A DNA stretch of 64,000 nt from JBCAXA01 sp039183535 (GTDB lineage Bacteria > Pseudomonadota > Gammaproteobacteria > Steroidobacterales > Woeseiaceae). The notes below the pieces were generated by a model, which did not search any database, had not been told where the DNA came from, and saw only the letters and a list, made by a program, of their open reading frames with translations. The DNA lies in the NCBI GenBank assembly GCA_039183535.1, contig JBCDBO010000002.1, forward strand, positions 62,001 to 126,000, given 5' to 3'. The first letter of the stretch is position 1; each line of letters opens with the position of its first letter. The position numbers were made by a program, and so were the translations under genes. Of this stretch, positions 9,134 to 18,879 are shown piece after piece.

Positions 9134-9571
9134 CTACGACAACAGCGGTGCGTCGACATCGATTTCCCGATCGTAGTCACGCTCAGAAACAACCCGATCA
9201 CGAACGGAAATTCCAGCGCCATGGACGCTTGTGGCATCACCACTGACGAGGGGATGCCACGGCGGTAGCGGCTGGTTAAGCCAGCGTAAACGGTACGCGC
9301 AGGTTGGCGGAAGCGTGGCGTAGTCGCGATCGGTTGCTGTGCGGATTTCAATACAATGTGGCACGGCGCGGCGGCGCTCGGCGTAGCGCTGACATCGACA
9401 ACTCGTCGTATCGAGCAAGCGACAGGCGATCGCGGTGTAGACGATATCGCCGCTGTCTGCATCTTCGAGTTTGTGCAAACAACACAGGCCGCAACCATCG
9501 CAGAGCGACTCCCATTCGTCGTCGCTCAATGCGTCGAGTGGTTTTGTTTCCCAAAACTTCGTGTCTGCCAC
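9134..9571 (-). CDS. YcgN-family cysteine-cluster protein (UPF0260)
   Basis: I choose the GTG at 9571 (145 aa), because the family begins close to FWETKPLDALSDDEWESLC; the frame is open up to an ATG at 9664, but those extra 31 residues are unlike the family. Cysteines cluster in CDGCGLCC, CRLLD, CRC and a later PHC and TCAYR, matching the UPF0260 pattern, possibly an Fe-S or zinc site. HKLEDADSGDIVYT is diagnostic. Function is unknown. A palindrome at 9582-9594 covers its upstream region. It is divergent from the photolyase gene. Confidence 0.85.
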   Translation of the reverse strand: MADTKFWETKPLDALSDDEWESLCDGCGLCCLHKLEDADSGDIVYTAIACRLLDTTSCRCQRYAERRRAVPHCIEIRTATDRDYATLPPTCAYRLRWLNQPLPPWHPLVSGDATSVHGAGISVRDRVVSERDYDREIDVDAPLLS

Positions 9572-9581
9572 GTGTCGATAA

Positions 9582-9594
9582 TTCCCTGCGGGAA
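9582..9594. promoter_or_regulatory. Perfect palindrome in the ycgN/photolyase divergent region
   Basis: TTCCC-TGC-GGGAA: two 5-bp arms around a 3-bp centre, 11 bp upstream of the GTG of the YcgN gene and overlapping its probable AGGGA ribosome site. It could be an operator or a small hairpin that hides the ribosome site. Short, so it may be chance. Confidence 0.3.
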
Positions 9595-9669
9595 GGTAGT
9601 GATCTGACCGACCGCAACCGGTCTTGCCGTGCCATACTTTTGGGCCTTTTTTCGCGCAGCGCAAGGTTT

Positions 9670-11103
9670 ATGAGCAGCACCGCACTAGTATGGCTACGCC
9701 GCGACCTACGGTTGGCCGATAACCCGGCGCTTAGCGCAGCACTGCAAGCGCACGAGAACGTCATCCCGGTGTTCGTCGCTGACGATTCCGATGACCCGTG
9801 GTCGCCGGGCGGCGCCGCCAACGCGTGGTTGCACCGCAGCCTAACAGCGCTGGACAGAGCATTGTCGGAGCTAGGCAGCCGGCTCATCGTCCGCGACGGA
9901 CCAGCCGAGACAGCCCTTGGCGCGCTGATCGACGAAACGGGCGCCGCTGCTATTTATTGGAATCGCTTATACGATTCGCACTCACGACGACGCGACGAAA
10001 CGCTGAAACGGCGCTGGCGTGAGGCCGGTCTCGACGCCCGCAGCTTTAACGGCCATTTATTGATTGAGCCGTGGGAAGTCGAGACGGGCAGCGGCAACCC
10101 GTACAAGGTTTTCACGCCATTTTGGCGAAACGCCAGCCAACGAATTCCGAGCCGCGAGCCGATCGCGAAACCGCGCCAGTTGAAACCGCCAGCCGAATGG
10201 CCAGCGAGCGTGACGATCGAAGCGCTCGGGCTCAAACCCACGATCCGCTGGGACAGCGGGTTTTGGACCGTATTTGAACCCGGTGAAGCTGGAGCGCAAG
10301 CGGCGCTGCGTCGGTTTCGTCGCGGCGCCATCACCGGCTACCACGAAATGCGCGACTACCCCGCTGACGATGGCGTCTCGCAACTGTCGGCTCACATACA
10401 CTTTGGCGAAATCTCGCCGCTCGCTGTCTGGCACGGTGCCGGTAGCGCGCCGGACGCGCCGCCGGTCGACGTCGAGCATTTTCAGCGCGAGTTGGGTTGG
10501 CGTGAATTCGCGCATCACGTGCTGTACCACTTCGACCGGACACCGACCGAACCGCTGAATGACAAGTACCGAGACTTTCCGTGGCGCGAAGGTTACGAGC
10601 CATTGCTGGCCGCGTGGCGCACGGGCAATACCGGTATTCCATTGGTCGATGCGGGTATGCGCCAACTGTGGCAGACCGGCTGGATGCATAATCGTGTGCG
10701 GATGGTCGTCGCATCCTTTTTGGTCAAGAACATACGAGCACCTTGGCTTGAGGGTGCGCGGTGGTTTTGGGATACGCTCGTCGATGCCGACTTAGCGAGC
10801 AATACCCTCGGCTGGCAGTGGGCCGCTGGCTGCGGCGCTGATGCGGCACCGTACTTTCGGGTATTTAACCCGGTACTACAAAGCCAAAAATTCGATAAGT
10901 CGGGCGACTACATTCGCCGCTTTGTGCCGGAACTTAGCCAGCTCGACAACAAGACGATCCACGAACCGTGGCGTTACAGCGGCAGCGATTTTACGCCGGG
11001 GACGGACTACCCACTGCCAGTGGTCGACTTAAAGACCAGTCGCAACGAAGCCCTCGATGCATTAGCCGCGCTAGATCCGGCCAAGCGAGGGGCAAAGAAC
11101 TGA
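9670..11103 (+). CDS. phrB: Deoxyribodipyrimidine photolyase (class I CPD)
   Basis: 477 residues from ATG 9670; the open frame extends further upstream but the protein clearly begins MSSTALVWLRRDLRLADNP. It repairs cyclobutane pyrimidine dimers with blue light, using FADH- and an antenna cofactor. The N-terminal alpha/beta antenna domain (1-130) and C-terminal FAD domain are complete: SQLSAHIHFGEISP, WMHNRVRMVVASFLVK and NTLGWQWAAGCGADAAPYFR with the Trp residues of the electron chain. Followed 35 bp later by oxyR, which suits a shared light/oxidative stress theme. Confidence 0.95.
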   Translation: MSSTALVWLRRDLRLADNPALSAALQAHENVIPVFVADDSDDPWSPGGAANAWLHRSLTALDRALSELGSRLIVRDGPAETALGALIDETGAAAIYWNRLYDSHSRRRDETLKRRWREAGLDARSFNGHLLIEPWEVETGSGNPYKVFTPFWRNASQRIPSREPIAKPRQLKPPAEWPASVTIEALGLKPTIRWDSGFWTVFEPGEAGAQAALRRFRRGAITGYHEMRDYPADDGVSQLSAHIHFGEISPLAVWHGAGSAPDAPPVDVEHFQRELGWREFAHHVLYHFDRTPTEPLNDKYRDFPWREGYEPLLAAWRTGNTGIPLVDAGMRQLWQTGWMHNRVRMVVASFLVKNIRAPWLEGARWFWDTLVDADLASNTLGWQWAAGCGADAAPYFRVFNPVLQSQKFDKSGDYIRRFVPELSQLDNKTIHEPWRYSGSDFTPGTDYPLPVVDLKTSRNEALDALAALDPAKRGAKN

Positions 11104-11138
11104 TAGCATCACGGTCGGAACATGGCTAGAGAGACACC

Positions 11139-12056
11139 GTGAAAGTCCCAGGCAACGTCAACCTACGGATGCTGAGTTATCTTGTCGCACTCGATGAGAC
11201 CAGGCACTTTGGCAAAGCGGCTGAAGCGTGTTTTGTTAGCCAGCCAACCCTGTCAGCGCAGCTCAAGAAACTCGAAGATCTGCTCGGCGTCGCACTGATC
11301 GAGCGCCAGCCCGGCAACATCATGTTGACCGGTGTTGGCGAGAAAGTCGTCGCGAAGGCGCGCGCCATGTTGCAGACGGCTGGTGAGATAGACGACATCG
11401 CGCAGACCAGTCGTGACCCTTTCAGCGGCCAGCTGCGGATCGGCTTGATCCCGACGTTAGGTCCGTACTTGCTACCGCACGTCGTCGCCGCACTGCGCCG
11501 CGAATTGCCGCACCTAGATTGCCGTTTTTTGGAATACCAAACCGACCCGGTTTTAAAGCGCTTGCGGGACGGCGATATCGATGTCGTGCTGCTGGCGTTG
11601 CCAATCGATGACGACGGTCTAAGCGTGCGCGAATTGTTCGCCGAACCGTTTCGCTTGGCGGTTCCAGCAAGTCACGAGTTCGCCAAGCGCGACGCCGTTG
11701 AGGTCGGCGATCTGGACGGACAGTCGCTCTTGCTGTTGGAAGATGGGCATTGCCTTCGAGATCAAGCACTGGAAGTTTGTGCAATGTCGAGCGTGGAAGA
11801 GGACGGCGATTTTCGGGCAACGAGTCTTGAGACGCTTCGCCACATGGTCGCTGCCGAGGCCGGTATCACGTTGCTCCCAGCGCTCGCGTTAGAGCCGCCA
11901 GCGAGTCGCTTCGACAGCGTCGTCGATCTGCGCTTTGTCGATCCAGCTCCAATGCGTCGCATCGCGGCGGTTTGGCGCAAGGCGGATGGCCGTGTTGAAG
12001 CGCTGAATCGGTTTGCTGACGTCGTCACAGCCAGCGCCCCACAATTGGCGGCCTGA
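11139..12056 (+). CDS. oxyR: LysR-family peroxide sensor OxyR
   Basis: 305 residues, GTG start. The N-terminal winged helix-turn-helix (KAAEACFVSQPTLSAQLKKLED) is followed by a substrate-binding domain with EDGHCLRDQAL. The two redox cysteines, C205 and C214, have the same nine-residue spacing as E. coli C199/C208, which supports hydrogen peroxide sensing by disulfide formation. It likely activates catalase and peroxiredoxin genes, none of which is in the window. Its TGA overlaps the ATG of the next gene, so the downstream thioesterase and cupin genes are probably in its operon. Confidence 0.92.
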   Translation: MKVPGNVNLRMLSYLVALDETRHFGKAAEACFVSQPTLSAQLKKLEDLLGVALIERQPGNIMLTGVGEKVVAKARAMLQTAGEIDDIAQTSRDPFSGQLRIGLIPTLGPYLLPHVVAALRRELPHLDCRFLEYQTDPVLKRLRDGDIDVVLLALPIDDDGLSVRELFAEPFRLAVPASHEFAKRDAVEVGDLDGQSLLLLEDGHCLRDQALEVCAMSSVEEDGDFRATSLETLRHMVAAEAGITLLPALALEPPASRFDSVVDLRFVDPAPMRRIAAVWRKADGRVEALNRFADVVTASAPQLAA

Positions 12057-12526
12057 TGGATCCGTCGGAACTAACCACCTACCTGCACGATCACATCCCA
12101 CTTACTGCAGCCATGGGGCTGACAACAGCGGCCGCTGAGCCTGAGCGGGTCGCCTTAGATCTACCGCTCGCTGCCAACCGCAACCACAAGGGAACGATGT
12201 TTGGTGGCTCGCTCGCCGCTCTCGCTACCTTGGCGTGCTGGTCGCTTATCCATGTTCGGATGCGCAAGGATCAACTAGCCGGAGACTTGGTCGTTTCCCG
12301 ATCAACGATGGCCTACACGGCGCCGGTGCTTGATGCGTGCCAAGCACGCTGTGTGTTTGCCGACGAAGCAGCGTGGGACAAATGCCGGCGGCTGCTGTTG
12401 CGTCGCGGCCGCAGCCGCATGGAGCTGACGAGCGAGCTATTCAGCGATGGCCAGTCGGTTGCGACATTCTCCGGTGAATTCGGCATCGTCACCGCGGACG
12501 CACTCGCCGATACTGAACGACGATGA
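12056..12526 (+). CDS. YiiD C-terminal-type putative thioesterase
   Basis: 156 residues with hot-dog-fold features of the YiiD_C family: NRNHKGTMFGGSLAALATLACW resembles the active-site helix region, and alternating strands follow. The E. coli protein carries an acetyltransferase domain in front; here only the thioesterase-like domain is present. The predicted activity is acyl-CoA thioester hydrolysis, but no substrate is known. Its start overlaps the oxyR stop, and its stop overlaps the cupin start (ATGA), so the three genes look translationally coupled. Confidence 0.75.
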   Translation: MDPSELTTYLHDHIPLTAAMGLTTAAAEPERVALDLPLAANRNHKGTMFGGSLAALATLACWSLIHVRMRKDQLAGDLVVSRSTMAYTAPVLDACQARCVFADEAAWDKCRRLLLRRGRSRMELTSELFSDGQSVATFSGEFGIVTADALADTERR

Positions 12527-13200
12527 ACGGCGACCTGTCGACACGTGTTGTTGCGAAGACGAGCGAAATGGACTGGGCCGCGAGTCCGAGCGGCACCGTG
12601 TTTCGAAAACGCGTCCATCACGTCGGTTCGGCCGAAGCGGGACAAGTGACATCGCTGGTTCGCTACCAGCCAGATGCACGATTCCCCGCTCACGCCCATC
12701 CGGACGGCGAAGAAATATTGGTACTCGACGGCGTATTCTCGGACGAGCACGGGGACTGGCCAGCGGGTACGTACTTACTCAATCCGGAAGGGTTTCGGCA
12801 CGCACCGTTTTCATCAGCCGGGTGTTTGTTGTTCGTAAAATTGCGGCAATTCCCCGGGCGCAAGCGCGAGCACCATGTCATCGAGACCGGGTCGCAACCG
12901 TGGGATAACGGCGGTATCACCGGTGTAGAACGACTTCCGTTGTACGAACAGGATGGATTCACAGACACGATGACGCTCGAACGGTGGGCACCGGGCACGC
13001 ACTTACCGACTCGCCACTTTGTCGATGGCGCCGAGTACTTCGTGGTCGCAGGCAGCTTCAGTGACGCCGACGGTGACTACGACACCTACAGCTGGTTACG
13101 GCTGCCGCCCGGCACGTCGCACACACCGCGGACAGCGTCAGGCTGCACCGTCTACGTTAAGACAGGCGGATTCACCTACCTCACCGGATCACTCGACTGA
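12523..13200 (+). CDS. Two-domain ChrR-like cupin protein
   Basis: 225 residues in two tandem cupin modules. The first (about 40-110) has the metal-binding pattern HAHPDGEEILVLDG with a later His; the second (about 145-215) repeats it as HFVDGAEYFVVAG. This matches the cupin part of ChrR anti-sigma proteins and related stand-alone proteins. No ECF sigma gene and no N-terminal zinc anti-sigma domain are present, so it is probably not itself an anti-sigma factor. It lies in the oxyR operon by 4-bp overlap, suggesting a redox or singlet-oxygen role. Confidence 0.75.
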   Translation: MNGDLSTRVVAKTSEMDWAASPSGTVFRKRVHHVGSAEAGQVTSLVRYQPDARFPAHAHPDGEEILVLDGVFSDEHGDWPAGTYLLNPEGFRHAPFSSAGCLLFVKLRQFPGRKREHHVIETGSQPWDNGGITGVERLPLYEQDGFTDTMTLERWAPGTHLPTRHFVDGAEYFVVAGSFSDADGDYDTYSWLRLPPGTSHTPRTASGCTVYVKTGGFTYLTGSLD

Positions 13201-13211
13201 ATGCAGTTGCG

Positions 13212-14618
13212 CTACGGCGTTTGCCAGCTGCCTCCTAGAGCAAGATTGAGTGCAATCCACTCATCGAGTTGCTCACGGCGCACGGTGACGAGCGCACTGT
13301 CGGCAGACAGGGTTGTCGATTGCACTTGCAAGACATCGAGCAGATTGGTCTCGCCTTCCTGGTAGCGCAGCTGGGCCAGCTCCAAAGCGCGGTTTTGCGC
13401 CTCCGCCGCTTCGCGCAGCGCAATAACACGCGCGGCGATAACGGTGTTTTGATCGAGGCTGTTTTCCACTTCCTGAAACGCGTTTAGCGCCGTGCTAGCG
13501 TAGTTCGCCACGGCTTGGCGTTGCGCTTCGGTGGCCTCGTCGATCTGCGCGCGCCGTAGACCGGCATCGAACAGCGGACCGAGCAAATTGACCGCCAACG
13601 ACCACAGACTGTTATCGGCATCGAGCGCGTCGCCGAGTGACGCCGCAGTCCCGCCGGGAATTCCAAACTGCGTACCGCCACCTTGTAAGCTACCGGACAA
13701 GCTAAACGTTGGCAGCCGTGTCGCTTTAGTCGCCCCGACGGTACTGAACGCGCTAGCAACGGCCATTTCGGCCGCAATGATATCGGGGCGTCGCTCCAGC
13801 AAATCACTCGGCACACCGGCCAGTGGAATGGGCGGTCGAGCCGGTAAATCCGGGCGCGTCGTCAGTGCGTCGGCCGGGTAGCGACCGACGAGGACCTCCA
13901 GTGCGCGCTGAGCGAGGCGTTTAGCGCCAGCCGCTTGCAGCAAAGTCGCTTGCGCTGTCGCGAGATTCGATCGCGCCAGCGATTCGTCGTAGGCATCGGC
14001 CGCACCGAGTTCGCGTTGCGCGCCGACAATACGTGCGGTCTCCGTCAACGCATCAAAGTTTTTCTGTGCGACGTCCTCTTGCAACGCCGACTCGATCACG
14101 AAGAAATAGGTTTGCGCGACACTGGCTGCCAACGAATATTGCGCAAACACATAGTCGGCTTCGGCCGACGCCGCACCGTAAGCCGCCGCGTTTCTCGAGG
14201 CACGCACCCGGCCCCAAACATCGAGCTCCCAGCCGAGGCTGAGGCCGGCACTGTAGGCGTCTGAGCTGTCATCGGACACTCGGCCGCCTTGGGCACCGGA
14301 CAGCGAATAATCGATGGCAGGTAGTAGGGCCGCGCGCGCCTGGCGCACGATCGCACGCGATTGCTCGAGCGCCGCCAATGCCGCTTGTAAGTCACGGTTA
14401 TTCGCCTGCGCCTCCTCGACTAACGTGGTTAAAACCGGATCGCCGAGCGTTGCAATCCAGCCGACCGCAACGTCGCCCAGCGACTCTTGCGCGACTTGCC
14501 ACGCCGGCGGCACATCCGGCAATGACGGTTCCGTCAAAGCCGGTAAGTCGGGTGGGCGGGCGTATTGGGCGCAGCCCGCGACTAGCACGATGAGACTGGC
14601 GACAACGATGTGTTTCAT
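13212..14618 (-). CDS. RND efflux outer-membrane lipoprotein (NodT/OprM family)
   Basis: 468 residues with a lipobox (VLVAGC, Cys at 16). Both TolC-like repeats are present: LVEEAQANNRDLQAALAAL ... GWELDVWGRVRASR, then LLERRPDIIAAE ... ALNAFQEVENSL and the ending LNLALGGSW. This is the outer-membrane channel of a tripartite pump and forms a trimer with the adaptor and pump encoded just upstream. It overlaps the pump gene by 4 bp (ATGA), so it is the last gene of the efflux operon. Confidence 0.93.
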   Translation of the reverse strand: MKHIVVASLIVLVAGCAQYARPPDLPALTEPSLPDVPPAWQVAQESLGDVAVGWIATLGDPVLTTLVEEAQANNRDLQAALAALEQSRAIVRQARAALLPAIDYSLSGAQGGRVSDDSSDAYSAGLSLGWELDVWGRVRASRNAAAYGAASAEADYVFAQYSLAASVAQTYFFVIESALQEDVAQKNFDALTETARIVGAQRELGAADAYDESLARSNLATAQATLLQAAGAKRLAQRALEVLVGRYPADALTTRPDLPARPPIPLAGVPSDLLERRPDIIAAEMAVASAFSTVGATKATRLPTFSLSGSLQGGGTQFGIPGGTAASLGDALDADNSLWSLAVNLLGPLFDAGLRRAQIDEATEAQRQAVANYASTALNAFQEVENSLDQNTVIAARVIALREAAEAQNRALELAQLRYQEGETNLLDVLQVQSTTLSADSALVTVRREQLDEWIALNLALGGSWQTP

Positions 14619-17600
14619 GCGGCAGCCTCTTCTGTCGCAGCGGTTTCAGTCGACCGAATTCGGAACAACAACGCGTACAAAACCGGTGTCACAAGGAGCG
14701 TAATCAGCGTTGCGAACGACAGGCCTCCAGCGATGACAACGGTCATCGATTGGAAGAACGCGTCCCAGTAAAGCGGTAAGACGCCAAGAACGGTAGTAAA
14801 CGCACCCATCATCACCGGTCGTAATCGGCTCGCAGCGGACTCGACCAACGCATCGAATCGCGGTGTACCGTCCGCAATGAGCTCATCCGTCGAATCGACG
14901 AGTACCAGCGAGTTTTGGATCAGTAGCCCAGACAGCGACAGTAGGCCGAGAATGCCCATGAACTCGAACGGCGTACCGGTTAAGAACAAGCCGTAGGAAA
15001 CACCGACAATAGCAAGTGGCACGATAGACCAGATAACGATTGGCTGGCGCAACGCATTAAACAAAACGACCACGACCAGCACCATTGCCAACAGCCCAAG
15101 CGGTATTGTGCTCGCGAGACTCGTTTGCGCCTCCGACGAATCACCGGCTTCGCCGCCCCAGGTCAGTCGGTAGCCTGGCGGTAGTTCAATCGCTTTGATC
15201 TGCGGTTGAATTCGCGACAGGATATCGTCAGTGACGGCACCGATAGCTGGATCGCACTGGGCCTTAATCGTTAGCACTCGGTCTGTGCGTAACACCCGCG
15301 CGTCACGCCAGATGACGTCGGGTCGATCCATCACTTGCGTAAGCGGTACGCTAGCACCTGTCGTCGGACTGACGATGGGCAAGGACGCGACGTTCCACGG
15401 ATCTTTGCGTTCACTGGCGGGCGAGCGCGAGATAATCGGAATCAACTCGTCGCCTTCGCGGTAAAAGCCACGCTGGGTGCCGTCGAAATTCTCAGCCAAG
15501 GCCTCGGCGACATCTTTACGAGTAATGCCAACGCGTTCGCCCTTGTTCGGCGAGAACACCGGTGTTTCAACGGGCACCTGTGCTTGCCAGTCGTCTTTAA
15601 TCAAGATGGCGTTGCCATCGGCGTGCATGATCGCCTTAGCTTGGTTGGCCAAGCCACGCAACACGGCTGGGTCGGGCCCGCTGAACTCCGCCTCAATTTT
15701 GGAGCCACCGCCCGGTCCCATACGGAACCGCCATGCCTTCGCCTGGCCGTCTGGGAATTCGTTATCGACGTAGGTCTGAATAGCTGCGATTAGTCCTTCG
15801 TTCAAACGATAACCGGTCGTACGGATCAGCAACTGACCGTAATTCTCCGCCGGTGAGTTTGAGTCGTAGACCAGCATGTAGCGAAGCGCGCCGCGGCCGA
15901 CCAGCGTTTGCACGGACTCGACCCCATCAAGCCCGCCGACGTAGGCCTCCATCCGCCGCATATCGGTGTCGGTTCGTTCGATCGCCGTTCCCTGCGGCAG
16001 GTAGTAGTCAACGACGATTTGTGGCGATGTCGATGCAGGGAAAAAACCGACCTTAACAAAGTTAAAAACGTATATAGCTGAGACAAAAATCGCGATGGTC
16101 GCTACCAGTGAGACGGACTTATTTGCCAACACAGTGCGAATTAACTGCTTGTAGGACGCCATGAAGCGGCCGTCGGGCTTACTGGCGACATCGCTTTTCG
16201 CCGAGACATCCGGAAATAGGTAGTAGCAAAGCAACGGCGTTATCGTAAAGGCAAACAACCAGCTCAAGCTGAGTGCAATCGCAACAACCCAAAACAGTGA
16301 ATTGGTGAATTCAGCAGTATCGCCAGGCGCAAAGCCGATTGGCGCAAACGCGATGATGCCGACCAAGGTCCCACCGACCAATGGCCGCATGTTCTTGCTC
16401 GCTACTTCACGAGCAACGTCGAGCTTGTTCCGCCCTTCGTTAACACCGACCAGAATGCCGTCTGTAATTACGACCCCGTTATCGACCAGCATCCCGAGCG
16501 AAATGATCAACGCCCCGAGGGAGATGCGGTGCATTGGAATATCGCCAACCCACATTAATAACAGCGTCGCGGCCATCGTTAACAAGACGGTCAAGCCCAT
16601 GATCAAGCCGGAACGAAACCCCATGAAGATCAGCAGCGTGACGAAAACGATGACCAACGCTGCGACGACGTTCGACGCGAAACTCGCGATCGACTCATCG
16701 ACAACGCTGCCTTGGTGATAGTGCTCGTGCAGCTGCACGCCGACCGGCAAGATCCCGTCGAGCTCTGCCAACTTCGCATCGATAGCAGCGCCCAATTTGA
16801 CGACGTTCTCGCCGGACAGACTCGAGACGCCAATACCGAGTGCCGGTTCGCCATTCCACCGGATGATGTGCGAGGCTGGATCGCGATACGTGCGAACAAC
16901 GTTGGCGATATCGCCAAGCCGCGTGACAGTACCGCTTTGGTCGTTACCGACCAGAAGCCCCTCAATAGCGGCGACCGAGTTAATCGAACCGGTCGGGCTG
17001 ATCTGGATTCGCATGTCGCCGATCAGCATTTCGCCGGCAGACGTGACGGTGTTTTGCTGCGCTAAGGTGTTGTAGATATCGTTCAGCGAGACCCCGAGCG
17101 CCGCGGCACGCTGCCGGGCGATTTCAACGTAGATGACCTCCTCTTGCTCACCGATTACATTGACTTTTGCGACGCCGTTAACCAGCAGCAGTTCACGCCG
17201 CAACCGCGCCGCGATATCCGACAACTCGGCGGCGCTGAAGCCGTCGCCGGTCAGCATGTAGTAAATACCGAAGACGTCACCAAATTCGTCGTTGACCGTA
17301 CTCGGTCCAGCACCCGGCGGTAGTTCGCTCTGCGCATCATTGACGTAATTGCGAACTTTGGTCCAAACGACTTGCAAATCGGAGCGGGTCGTTGAGTAGT
17401 CGAACCGAATCTCGACACTGAGCTCAGACATACCTGCCGTCGAGACCGAATCGATCGTTTTAACCTCGGCCATTTGCTGCAACGACGTCTCGATCGGCTC
17501 GGTGACCTCATTCATCACCTCTTCGGGACTCGCACCTGGGTACGGCGTGAACACTTTGGCTACCCGAATCGTGAATTCTGGGTCCTCGAAGCGAGGCATG

Positions 17601-17692
17601 TTCTTATAGGCGAGCCAACCGCCACCGACCGATAGGATCGCGACAATCGCGCAAATCAGCGGGTAGCGAATCGATAAGACAGCGAGATTCAT
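14615..17692 (-). CDS. RND efflux pump, inner-membrane permease
   Basis: 1025 residues, ATG start, AcrB-type layout: membrane helix, large periplasmic loop, membrane bundle, second loop and bundle. Motifs include PEFTIRVAKVFTPYPGASPEEV and GFRSGLIMGLTVLLTMAATLLLMW. In transmembrane helix 4 the AcrB Asp-Asp proton relay reads LVDN (D404, N405), so only one acid remains, as in several less-studied RND subfamilies. It expels substrates using the proton gradient; the substrate class is not readable from the sequence. Adaptor gene 4 bp upstream, outer-membrane factor overlapping downstream. Confidence 0.93.
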   Translation of the reverse strand: MNLAVLSIRYPLICAIVAILSVGGGWLAYKNMPRFEDPEFTIRVAKVFTPYPGASPEEVMNEVTEPIETSLQQMAEVKTIDSVSTAGMSELSVEIRFDYSTTRSDLQVVWTKVRNYVNDAQSELPPGAGPSTVNDEFGDVFGIYYMLTGDGFSAAELSDIAARLRRELLLVNGVAKVNVIGEQEEVIYVEIARQRAAALGVSLNDIYNTLAQQNTVTSAGEMLIGDMRIQISPTGSINSVAAIEGLLVGNDQSGTVTRLGDIANVVRTYRDPASHIIRWNGEPALGIGVSSLSGENVVKLGAAIDAKLAELDGILPVGVQLHEHYHQGSVVDESIASFASNVVAALVIVFVTLLIFMGFRSGLIMGLTVLLTMAATLLLMWVGDIPMHRISLGALIISLGMLVDNGVVITDGILVGVNEGRNKLDVAREVASKNMRPLVGGTLVGIIAFAPIGFAPGDTAEFTNSLFWVVAIALSLSWLFAFTITPLLCYYLFPDVSAKSDVASKPDGRFMASYKQLIRTVLANKSVSLVATIAIFVSAIYVFNFVKVGFFPASTSPQIVVDYYLPQGTAIERTDTDMRRMEAYVGGLDGVESVQTLVGRGALRYMLVYDSNSPAENYGQLLIRTTGYRLNEGLIAAIQTYVDNEFPDGQAKAWRFRMGPGGGSKIEAEFSGPDPAVLRGLANQAKAIMHADGNAILIKDDWQAQVPVETPVFSPNKGERVGITRKDVAEALAENFDGTQRGFYREGDELIPIISRSPASERKDPWNVASLPIVSPTTGASVPLTQVMDRPDVIWRDARVLRTDRVLTIKAQCDPAIGAVTDDILSRIQPQIKAIELPPGYRLTWGGEAGDSSEAQTSLASTIPLGLLAMVLVVVVLFNALRQPIVIWSIVPLAIVGVSYGLFLTGTPFEFMGILGLLSLSGLLIQNSLVLVDSTDELIADGTPRFDALVESAASRLRPVMMGAFTTVLGVLPLYWDAFFQSMTVVIAGGLSFATLITLLVTPVLYALLFRIRSTETAATEEAAA

Positions 17693-17696
17693 CGGC

Positions 17697-18758
17697 TTAC
17701 TCGGGCACCCATTCGCGAACGACCATACCTTCCGCTAAAAACGAAACACCGGCGGCAACAATCGTCTCGCCGCTCTCGAGGCCCGACGTTACCGTGGCGT
17801 CGTTATTAAGATCAGGGCCTATTGTCACTTCGCGTTTTTCGAGTTGCATGCCGTCGCCGACGACCCAAACAAAGCGCTTCCCACCTTCGGCGAGAACCGC
17901 TGCAACCGGCACAGCGATTCCGGCAGCGACGATATCGTCGGCACTCTTAAACAAAAACGCTGTTCGTACCGTCGCCGTCATCCCTGGCAGGATGACCAGG
18001 CCCTCGGGCGGTTCAAACTGAAAACTAATCTTGTACGTCTGCGTCGACTCATCGGCCACGCCAGCTGCTTCACGGAATACAGCGGGAATGTCGATATCCG
18101 GCGCCGCGTCAAGAATGACGCGAGTGCCGATCGGCTCGAGCTGCGGTATCCGGGCAACGATGGTCCCGGGAATATCGACAATCGCCTCGGTTTCGTTACT
18201 CTGGATAATTGCGATGGGCTCTTTCGCTTGTACGTTTTGAAATTGCTCGACCAAAACGCGCGAAATACCGCCAGCGAACGGTGCGCGGATCACGGTATCG
18301 CTTAGTGCCTTGCGCGCGGTGGCGACCGCCGCTTCGCGAACATCTAGCTGGGTCTTGCGCGATTCGAGGGCGCTGCGCGAGATCGCGTCTTGCTCGACCA
18401 GGCGTTGTGCACGGCGATACTCCGACTCGGCATTTTGAAACTCCGCCTGGGCCTGGGCGAGGTTGTTGCGCGCATCGCGTTGATCGAGCCGCGCAATGAC
18501 CGCGCCGGTCTCGAGCTCACTGCCCTCAAGTACGTTGAGTTCGATGACCTCGCCAGGAACCTGGAAGGTGAGCTCAGCCGATTGCACCGCGCGGACAACC
18601 GCCGGGAACGATAAATCGCGGCGTTGTGACGCCGATGCGACAGTAACCAGTTTGGCGGGTTTGATCTTCGGCGCCTCCGGCGGCGGTTCCTCTGCGCCAC
18701 ACCCGGCCAATCCAAGGGCCACCGCAATAGCAATGACGTTCCGATTTACCAAACCCAT
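17697..18758 (-). CDS. RND efflux periplasmic adaptor (membrane fusion lipoprotein)
   Basis: 353 residues with a lipobox (GLAGCGAEE). The order is typical of MFPs: lipoyl half 1 (QVPGEVIELNVLEGSELETG), a coiled hairpin (LAQAQAEFQNAESEYRRAQ and onward), lipoyl half 2 (VIRAPFAGGISRVLVEQFQNV), then beta-barrel and membrane-proximal domains. It bridges the inner pump and the outer channel. It is the first gene of the three-gene operon and faces tetR across 160 bp, so TetR is its likely regulator. Confidence 0.92.
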   Translation of the reverse strand: MGLVNRNVIAIAVALGLAGCGAEEPPPEAPKIKPAKLVTVASASQRRDLSFPAVVRAVQSAELTFQVPGEVIELNVLEGSELETGAVIARLDQRDARNNLAQAQAEFQNAESEYRRAQRLVEQDAISRSALESRKTQLDVREAAVATARKALSDTVIRAPFAGGISRVLVEQFQNVQAKEPIAIIQSNETEAIVDIPGTIVARIPQLEPIGTRVILDAAPDIDIPAVFREAAGVADESTQTYKISFQFEPPEGLVILPGMTATVRTAFLFKSADDIVAAGIAVPVAAVLAEGGKRFVWVVGDGMQLEKREVTIGPDLNNDATVTSGLESGETIVAAGVSFLAEGMVVREWVPE

Positions 18759-18879
18759 AAGACAACCCCGTTTTTATTGCTGCCTGGGAAAGGCAGACGG
18801 CAAGACTTTGATTATGTGTTATGCCGACAGTTTGCTCGGCTTAATGAAGTGGATCAAGCGAAACTTTTTCTGTATACAA

